From contig JAISSM010000048.1 of the NCBI GenBank assembly GCA_031273075.1, positions 1 to 11,497 on the forward strand: DNA of 11,497 nucleotides. The letters are read 5' to 3'. The DNA comes from Rickettsiales bacterium (GTDB lineage Bacteria > Pseudomonadota > Alphaproteobacteria > Rs-D84). A program made the position numbers and the translations under genes. The notes under the pieces were generated by a model. It saw only the letters and a list, made by a program, of their open reading frames with translations, was not told the origin of the DNA and did no database searches. Positions 7,110-11,497 of the stretch are shown here, piece after piece (the stretch's first letter is position 1; every line of letters begins with the position of its first letter).

Positions 7110-7444
7110 AGACGGACAAATTGGCGAATATGAAAGGCGGCTGGTTTATCGGGAACTTCGACCCTTCCCTGTTCAAGACCAATGATTGCGAGGTCGCGGT
7201 GAAGTATTATAAAAAAGGCGACCATGAGGAATCGCATTATCATAAAGTGGCGACCGAATACACGGTTATCGTAACCGGCCGCGTCAGGATGAACGGCGTT
7301 GAATACGGCGCGGGCGATATTATCGTCATGGAACCGGGCGAAGATACGGATTTCGAGTGCCTGGAAGACTTCACCGCGAATGTCGTCGTAAAAATCCCGG
7401 GCGCGAACAACGACAAGTATCCGGCGAAAGGAACGAACGAATGA
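7106..7444 (+). CDS. Small cupin-domain protein
   Basis: The 112-residue protein is a single beta-barrel cupin. Motif 1 is perfect, G38-x5-H44-x-H46-x4-E51-x6-G58, giving three candidate metal ligands. Motif 2 (GDIIVMEPGEDTDF) lacks the usual histidine, so the metal site is incomplete or differently built. It ends with a VKIPGANNDKYP stretch. Small cupins in sugar-nucleotide clusters act as isomerases, epimerases or ligand-binding helpers; the reaction here cannot be told. The start is taken as GTG 7106, which overlaps the previous TGA by 4 nt (GTGA) and has AAAGG (7093-7097) about 8 nt upstream. GTG 7097 and ATG 7130 are less likely. The tight coupling to both neighbours suggests a role in making the same activated donor. 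Confidence 0.75.
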   Translation: MKTDKLANMKGGWFIGNFDPSLFKTNDCEVAVKYYKKGDHEESHYHKVATEYTVIVTGRVRMNGVEYGAGDIIVMEPGEDTDFECLEDFTANVVVKIPGANNDKYPAKGTNE

Positions 7445-8892
7445 GAAAAACCGTCGCCAACTTCGTCGCCATGTTTATACCGTTCAAAAACCTGCGGCGG
7501 CGCGTGCGCGGAAAAATCCTCGGGGGGGCGAAGAATAATGATCCGCATCCGGCAGGCGATGTTTTGCGCGAAATCGGCCGTTTGAACGCTGAGCTTCAAC
7601 ATATAAAGTCCGTTATGGTCACGCGCCGGGGTTTGTCCGATATGGCGAATGTGTTTTTTGACGCGAAAGATTGCAAAAAGCCGGGCGGTCTGGTGTTGAA
7701 AATCCAGCTTTTGAACGAGTATCTTATGCAAAATCTGCAAAAAATATGCGACGATATAGGCATAAAGTTCTGGCTTCGCGGCGGGACGCTTTTGGGCGCG
7801 GCGCGTCACGGCGGATTCGTTCCGTGGGACGACGATATCGATTTGGGCATCATGCGGTCGGATTTGGAAAAACTTCGCGAACACCTTGCGGCGGCGGGCG
7901 GCGAGTTTGAGATTCGCACATTCCATTTCACCCAGACGATTCATTCCATTATGGCGCGGTTCGTTTTCAGAAATTCCGAAGTCCCCGCGTTTCTCGACCT
8001 GTTTGCCTATGATTATTGCGATTATTCCGAAAAGGATAAAGTTTGGGCGGAATGGACGGCCGCGCGCGAACAAGTAAAGCGGCGGATAACCGCGACGAAC
8101 ATTTACAACAATTTCCGCGAAGGCATAGACGATCCGGCGGACGAGAAAGTATTGATGGGTATATTCGAATCGGCCGTCGCCGAATTCAGCGGACATGAAA
8201 AAGACAGCGGGATAGTGTTCGGGATAGAGCATTTCATGCCGAAAAAAATGCGCGTGCATTCCTGCGACGAGATATTTCCGCTCGTCAAGATAAAATTTGA
8301 AAACGGCGAATACTACGCGCCGTGCAAATGGGCCGAACATCTGACGGATCAGTACGGCGATTGGGGGCGTCTGCCCGACGACATAGGCGTCGCGAAACAC
8401 CTCTATAACATAACCGATCGGCATATGAATATCATGGACGCGATGATAGGAAAGCTTGGGCTGGGGCGCGAACGGGTGGGATATACGGCGGGCGTGTACG
8501 ATATGTTTCACATCGGGCATTTGAACCTGCTTCGCGGGGCGAAAGAAAACTGCGACAGGCTTGTCGTGGGGGTGACGACGGACGAGGCGGTTTTCAAGAA
8601 CAAAAATAAAAAGCCGGTGATTCCGTTCGCGGACAGGATGGAAATCGTCCGCCGGTGCGAATATGTGGACGAAGTTGTCGCGCAGGACGACCTTGATAAA
8701 GTCAAAGCGTGGGAAAAACTGCGTTACGATGTTTTGTTTGTCGGCGACGATTGGAAAGGAACGGCGCAATGGATTGAATATGAAAAACGTCTGAAATCCG
8801 CGGGGGGGGGTGTTCCGGTTGTGTATTTGCCGCATACCGACGACATAAGCTCCACGAAACTATCGAAGATAATAAACGAATACGGAGAATGA
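7441..8892 (+). CDS. LicD phosphotransferase fused to a glycerol-3-phosphate cytidylyltransferase-like domain
   Basis: The 483-residue protein has three parts. An N-terminal basic amphipathic stretch (FIPFKNLRRRVRG, about 13-25) leads into a LicD domain (about 80-315) with the signature GGTLLGAARHGG (114-125) and PWDDDID with D130-D132 and D134. LicD enzymes transfer phosphocholine or phospho-polyol from a CDP donor to glycans. The C-terminal domain (about 345-480) is TagD/TarD-like: GVYDMFHIGH (351-360), GDDWKGT (435-441) and ISSTKL (469-474). This nucleotidyltransferase family makes CDP-glycerol from CTP and glycerol-3-phosphate. Here the usual RTxGIST is HTDDISST, so the substrate may differ. 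Fusion of donor synthesis and transfer implies the CDP-activated group is used directly. ATG 7441 overlaps the cupin stop by 4 nt, with AAAGGAA at 7427-7433. Homopolymers of G7 and G9 lie in the gene. Confidence 0.88.
   Translation: MRKTVANFVAMFIPFKNLRRRVRGKILGGAKNNDPHPAGDVLREIGRLNAELQHIKSVMVTRRGLSDMANVFFDAKDCKKPGGLVLKIQLLNEYLMQNLQKICDDIGIKFWLRGGTLLGAARHGGFVPWDDDIDLGIMRSDLEKLREHLAAAGGEFEIRTFHFTQTIHSIMARFVFRNSEVPAFLDLFAYDYCDYSEKDKVWAEWTAAREQVKRRITATNIYNNFREGIDDPADEKVLMGIFESAVAEFSGHEKDSGIVFGIEHFMPKKMRVHSCDEIFPLVKIKFENGEYYAPCKWAEHLTDQYGDWGRLPDDIGVAKHLYNITDRHMNIMDAMIGKLGLGRERVGYTAGVYDMFHIGHLNLLRGAKENCDRLVVGVTTDEAVFKNKNKKPVIPFADRMEIVRRCEYVDEVVAQDDLDKVKAWEKLRYDVLFVGDDWKGTAQWIEYEKRLKSAGGGVPVVYLPHTDDISSTKLSKIINEYGE
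8802..8810 (+). repeat. Run of nine G in the LicD-cytidylyltransferase gene
   Basis: The run is the longest homopolymer G tract in the window and encodes the end of A454 and three glycines. A loss of one G gives a TAA stop 15 codons after the Ala codon at 8800, before the ISSTKL motif. A gain of one G changes the last 27 or so residues and ends at a TGA at 8895-8897. Both lose the motif. A shorter G7 run lies in the same gene at 7522-7528. Confidence 0.85.
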
Positions 8893-8893
8893 T

Positions 8894-9937
8894 ATGAACG
8901 ATAAGAAAGTCGCGTTTTTGGTGCCGATTCATCCGCCGCATTTCAAGTTCGGCAACGACCTGAGAAAAACGATGCTGGATTTGAAGCTGGACGAACGGGC
9001 GGATTTGTGGTTCATATTCACGAACGCGGAGGAAAGGCGTGAATTCGGGGAATATGACGATGCGGTGATTTTACCGGAAAAACTTCGGAATTTCGACAAC
9101 AACGGCATTATAAACATCAAAAAATTCTTCGGCCTGAACGAGATAAAGGACAAATACGAATACGTGATCGTCCTTGACGCGGAAAGCAGGTTCATAAAAA
9201 ACGTCGGCGTCCGCGGCCTGTGCGAAAATTATTTCAAAAACAAAACCCTTTACGGCAACAAAACGCTTCCCGAAGGGCGGCGCACGATCGACAATGTAAA
9301 AAAAAGCTGTCGGAGGTTCTTCGCGGGGCATAAGGACGCGGGGCTTTTGGATAACGAGCTTTACCTTTGGTTCAACCAGCCCTGCATTTACAAATCATCG
9401 ACGCTGGACGAATTTTTCAAAGTCATAGATTATAAAAAGAACGCCGCGAATTTCAAATGGGAAGATTTTGATTATTATATATATATGTTCTATCTGATGC
9501 TGTACCATGGCTTCGGGATAGAGGACATAGAGATCGAATCGAACTATGGAATCTACGAGTCGTCGCTGGACTATATATATTTCAAGTCCAATAAGTACGA
9601 AAAAATCCCGATTTTGATGTGTTCGCCGACGACATTGCCCCGGTTTGACAACCCGAACCTGTTTATAATCTGCCATTGCGACCGGGACCAGCAGTGGATA
9701 TTGAGGGTAACGAACATAAAAATCGATAATTTATTGCAAAAGGTGGAGGCGCTTGACGATAACACTGCCGCGGAGTTAAACAACACAAAAGAAGAAATCC
9801 GCCGCTTGACCGCGGAGTTAAACAACACAAAAGAAGAAATCCGCCGCTTGAAAATTCCGTTCAAATTCCTGCGCCATATGATAGCATGCCTTGTCCCGTT
9901 CAGAAAATTAAGGAAAAAAATCAGAGGGGAAAGATGA
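8894..9937 (+). CDS. Probable glycosyltransferase with C-terminal coiled coil and basic tail
   Basis: I do not recognise a named family with certainty. The 347-residue protein begins with a beta-strand and VPIHPPHF and has YVIVLDAESRFI around residue 95-105, which looks like the strand and acidic D-x-E motif of GT-A glycosyltransferases. It also has LYLWFNQPCIYK and an aromatic segment WEDFDYYIYMFY. The globular part ends near 275. It is followed by a coiled coil built of two exact 14-residue units (ELNNTKEEIRRL plus TA), and a tail IACLVPFRKLRKKIRG that is hydrophobic then strongly basic, as in membrane-touching helices. The same tail pattern occurs at the N-terminus of the preceding LicD fusion. 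ATG 8894 follows the previous TGA by one base, with CGGAG upstream. Its place in the operon supports a role in glycan assembly. Confidence 0.55.
   Translation: MNDKKVAFLVPIHPPHFKFGNDLRKTMLDLKLDERADLWFIFTNAEERREFGEYDDAVILPEKLRNFDNNGIINIKKFFGLNEIKDKYEYVIVLDAESRFIKNVGVRGLCENYFKNKTLYGNKTLPEGRRTIDNVKKSCRRFFAGHKDAGLLDNELYLWFNQPCIYKSSTLDEFFKVIDYKKNAANFKWEDFDYYIYMFYLMLYHGFGIEDIEIESNYGIYESSLDYIYFKSNKYEKIPILMCSPTTLPRFDNPNLFIICHCDRDQQWILRVTNIKIDNLLQKVEALDDNTAAELNNTKEEIRRLTAELNNTKEEIRRLKIPFKFLRHMIACLVPFRKLRKKIRGER
9768..9851 (+). repeat. Perfect 42-bp in-frame tandem duplication
   Basis: Two identical 42-bp units lie head to tail (9768-9809 and 9810-9851). Each encodes 14 residues, two heptads of a coiled coil. 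With a length divisible by three, gain or loss of a unit would lengthen or shorten the coil without breaking the frame. The identity at all positions, including silent ones, suggests a recent duplication. Confidence 0.9.
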
Positions 9938-9951
9938 AAGAGAAAAAATGA
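9934..9951 (+). other. Possible 5-codon minicistron linking two glycosyltransferase genes
   Basis: ATG AAA GAG AAA AAA TGA sits between the two genes. Its ATG overlaps the upstream stop (ATGA, 9934-9937) and its TGA overlaps the downstream start (ATGA, 9948-9951). AGGGGA (9925-9930) is well placed for this ATG but lies 17 nt from the GT8 start, which otherwise has only a poor site. It could carry ribosomes from one gene to the next. Coincidence is possible. Confidence 0.3.
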
Positions 9952-10973
9952 AAAACAAAACAGCCATCAATGTATTTTTCACGTTCAACGACAGGTATAC
10001 CGCGCACGCCGCCGTCGCCATCGCGTCCATGCTTAAAAACGCCGCGGACGACGACAATATTTCCATTCACATACTTTCGTCCGACCTCTCGCAGGAAAAC
10101 AAAAATATAATAGAGGGACTTGGCGAAATCAAGCGCTGTGCGGTGGAATTTATAAATGTCGACGACGGGATGTTCAAAAAATATAAAACGCCGGATTACA
10201 TAAACTCGTCGGCGTCGCTGTATAGATACCTGATACCGAATGTACGGCCAAAGATAGACAAGGCCCTTTATCTTGATTGCGATATTGTCGTCAAGGGATC
10301 GCTTTGCGAACTGTTCGACACGGATTTGAAAGACAATTATATCGCCGGCGTGGAGGATTTTCACTGGGGGATGTGCTTTAAGAGATTGAAACTTAATTCC
10401 TCCATAGCGGAGCCCTATTTCAACAGCGGGGTCCTTTTGTTGAATTGCAAAAAAATGCGCGAAGACGATATATTCGAAAAATTGGTCGCGCAGACCGAAA
10501 AGCTTAATCCGAAAATGCTTGAACAAACGGATCAGGACGCGATAAATATCGTGTGCGCCGGGAAAAAATTATTGCTTCACCCGAAATACAATCTTTTAAG
10601 CTGTTACACGGATGCGAGCCATTTCACATCGTACGGTGAAAAGGAAATGAAACAGGCGGCGGAAAACCCGGTGATAATACATTATACCACCGGTATAAAG
10701 CCGTGGATCCCCGGGCATTTCCCGCTTAACGAATACGCGTATGAATATCACAGATATTTAAGATTGACGCCGTTCTGCGGCAAAAAATTCCGAAACATGG
10801 TAAGCGTGATGAATCCAAAGGTGAAAAAATCTTTGGAAAAACTTCGCAAAAACGCATTTCTGAAAACGGTTTTCGATTTTTTTGGCATGTTTGTCCAAAT
10901 AGGCGGCCTTATCAAAGGGCTGCTTAGGACAAACAAATATAAAAAAGATTTTATAAGAAGGACGAGAATATGA
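9948..10973 (+). CDS. Family 8 glycosyltransferase (LPS glucosyl/galactosyltransferase type)
   Basis: GT8 enzymes are retaining transferases that move glucose, galactose or similar sugars from UDP or related donors to LPS or other surface glycans. The 341-residue protein shows the family pattern: FFTFNDRY near the start, SSASLYRYLIP, the metal-binding DXD as YLDCDIVV (D110, D112), PYFNSGVLLLN, DQDAINIVC, and PVIIHYTTGIKPW with the conserved histidine. The region after about 275 is a basic, partly hydrophobic tail (FGMFVQIGGLIKG, then KKDFIRRTRI) likely to touch the inner membrane. It starts 10 nt after the previous stop with only a weak ribosome site, and its TGA overlaps the next ATG by 4 nt. 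Donor and acceptor cannot be told from the sequence. Confidence 0.88.
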   Translation: MKNKTAINVFFTFNDRYTAHAAVAIASMLKNAADDDNISIHILSSDLSQENKNIIEGLGEIKRCAVEFINVDDGMFKKYKTPDYINSSASLYRYLIPNVRPKIDKALYLDCDIVVKGSLCELFDTDLKDNYIAGVEDFHWGMCFKRLKLNSSIAEPYFNSGVLLLNCKKMREDDIFEKLVAQTEKLNPKMLEQTDQDAINIVCAGKKLLLHPKYNLLSCYTDASHFTSYGEKEMKQAAENPVIIHYTTGIKPWIPGHFPLNEYAYEYHRYLRLTPFCGKKFRNMVSVMNPKVKKSLEKLRKNAFLKTVFDFFGMFVQIGGLIKGLLRTNKYKKDFIRRTRI

Positions 10974-11497
10974 AAAAAGTGGCGATACAGCTTTGCGGAC
11001 ATTTAAGAAGTTATAAAAGCACTTACGCCGATTTCTTAGACAAAGTTGTCGGCACTTTGCGCGACGAAGGATACGAAGCGGACATATTCCTTCATTCGTG
11101 GAACGAATCGGACACGTCCGAAAAATCATGGCATAACCTCGAAGGCGACAAAAGAGGCAGGGGCGTTTCCGACGGCGACGTCGAATTCATAAAAAAAGCG
11201 TATAATCCCAAGGCATTCCTGCTTGAAGACCAAATAACGCCGAAGGAAAATTTCGAATTCGGCGAAAAATTTATGAACATGCCAAGGCAATTTTCGGCCG
11301 TGATAAATTCCTCTTATACGAGATATAAGGTCAACGACCTTCGGCGTCGGTATGAAAAGGAACACGGCGTCGAATACGACTATGTGATACAGACGCGGCC
11401 CGACATTAAATTCATAACGCCGTTCGGCATAAGGAAATTCCTTAAAACATACGATGCATACGGCCTTGCGGTTCCGGAGGACGCCTTGTTCTGCACG
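10970..11497 (+). CDS. Glycosyltransferase-like protein with GHLR...HSW...RPD motifs (second paralog), 3' end missing
   Basis: The frame is open for 176 codons and runs off the window end, so the C-terminus is unseen. It matches the first operon gene motif for motif at nearly the same residue numbers: GHLRSY (10-15), DIFLHSW (38-44), KSWHN (52-56) and YDYVIQTRPD with R143-P144-D145. The ranges between motifs differ in sequence, so this is an old paralog rather than a recent copy. It is inferred to be a sugar transferase working on the same glycan with different specificity. ATG 10970 overlaps the GT8 stop (ATGA), with AGAAGGA at 10956-10962. The operon clearly continues past the window. Confidence 0.75.
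   Translation, partial: MKKVAIQLCGHLRSYKSTYADFLDKVVGTLRDEGYEADIFLHSWNESDTSEKSWHNLEGDKRGRGVSDGDVEFIKKAYNPKAFLLEDQITPKENFEFGEKFMNMPRQFSAVINSSYTRYKVNDLRRRYEKEHGVEYDYVIQTRPDIKFITPFGIRKFLKTYDAYGLAVPEDALFCT

Noticed and set aside
7240..8835. 531-codon open frame on the minus strand opposite the LicD fusion
   Set aside because: The plus strand carries clear LicD and cytidylyltransferase motifs with ribosome sites and start/stop overlaps. The antisense frame is Arg/Phe/His-rich, has no recognisable domain and reflects codon bias of the sense gene.

Overview
The window comes from a bacterium of roughly balanced base composition (about 50% GC by eye). The evidence is a bacterial release factor 2 gene with its programmed frameshift, Shine-Dalgarno sites and start/stop overlaps throughout, and one clear intrinsic terminator. 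A LicD-type enzyme, an LPS-type family 8 glycosyltransferase and two glycosyltransferase-like paralogs point to a surface-glycan (capsule, LPS or teichoic-acid-like) locus, most likely in an uncultured Gram-negative, host-associated lineage. I cannot name the phylum from this sequence.

Layout, all genes on the + strand. (1) 1-1140: a hairpin-rich intergenic repeat, then prfB, whose full reading frame starts at 66 and needs a +1 frameshift at the in-frame TGA at 135-137. (2) 1141-1382: a gene-free spacer made of hairpins and tandem GAATCNN heptamers. (3) 1383-2966: an AMP-forming acyl ligase, closed by a strong terminator at 2967-2993. (4) 2994-3322: a second spacer with another hairpin plus heptamer element and a possible promoter. 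(5) 3323 to the window end: one tightly packed operon of ten genes. Most junctions overlap by 4 nt (ATGA/GTGA) or abut, and no terminator is visible inside.

The operon encodes, in order: a glycosyltransferase-like GHLR/RPD protein; a sugar-nucleotidyltransferase-type enzyme; a GDPD-type phosphodiesterase; a HAD phosphatase; a second, degenerate nucleotidyltransferase paralog; a small cupin; a LicD phosphotransferase fused to a glycerol-3-phosphate-cytidylyltransferase-like domain; a probable glycosyltransferase with a coiled-coil tail; a GT8 glycosyltransferase; and, cut by the window end, a second GHLR/RPD protein colinear with the first. None has an obvious signal peptide or multi-pass membrane domain, so this is the cytoplasmic synthesis part of the locus. 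Flippase, transporter or polymerase genes must lie elsewhere.

The combined reading, which is inference, is that the operon makes a nucleotide-activated phospho-polyol or similar small phospho-alcohol and transfers it through a phosphodiester bond to a glycan built by the glycosyltransferases. Three features suggest surface variability: a run of nine G in the LicD fusion gene, a perfect 42-bp in-frame tandem repeat in the next gene, and duplicated glycosyltransferase-like and nucleotidyltransferase genes.
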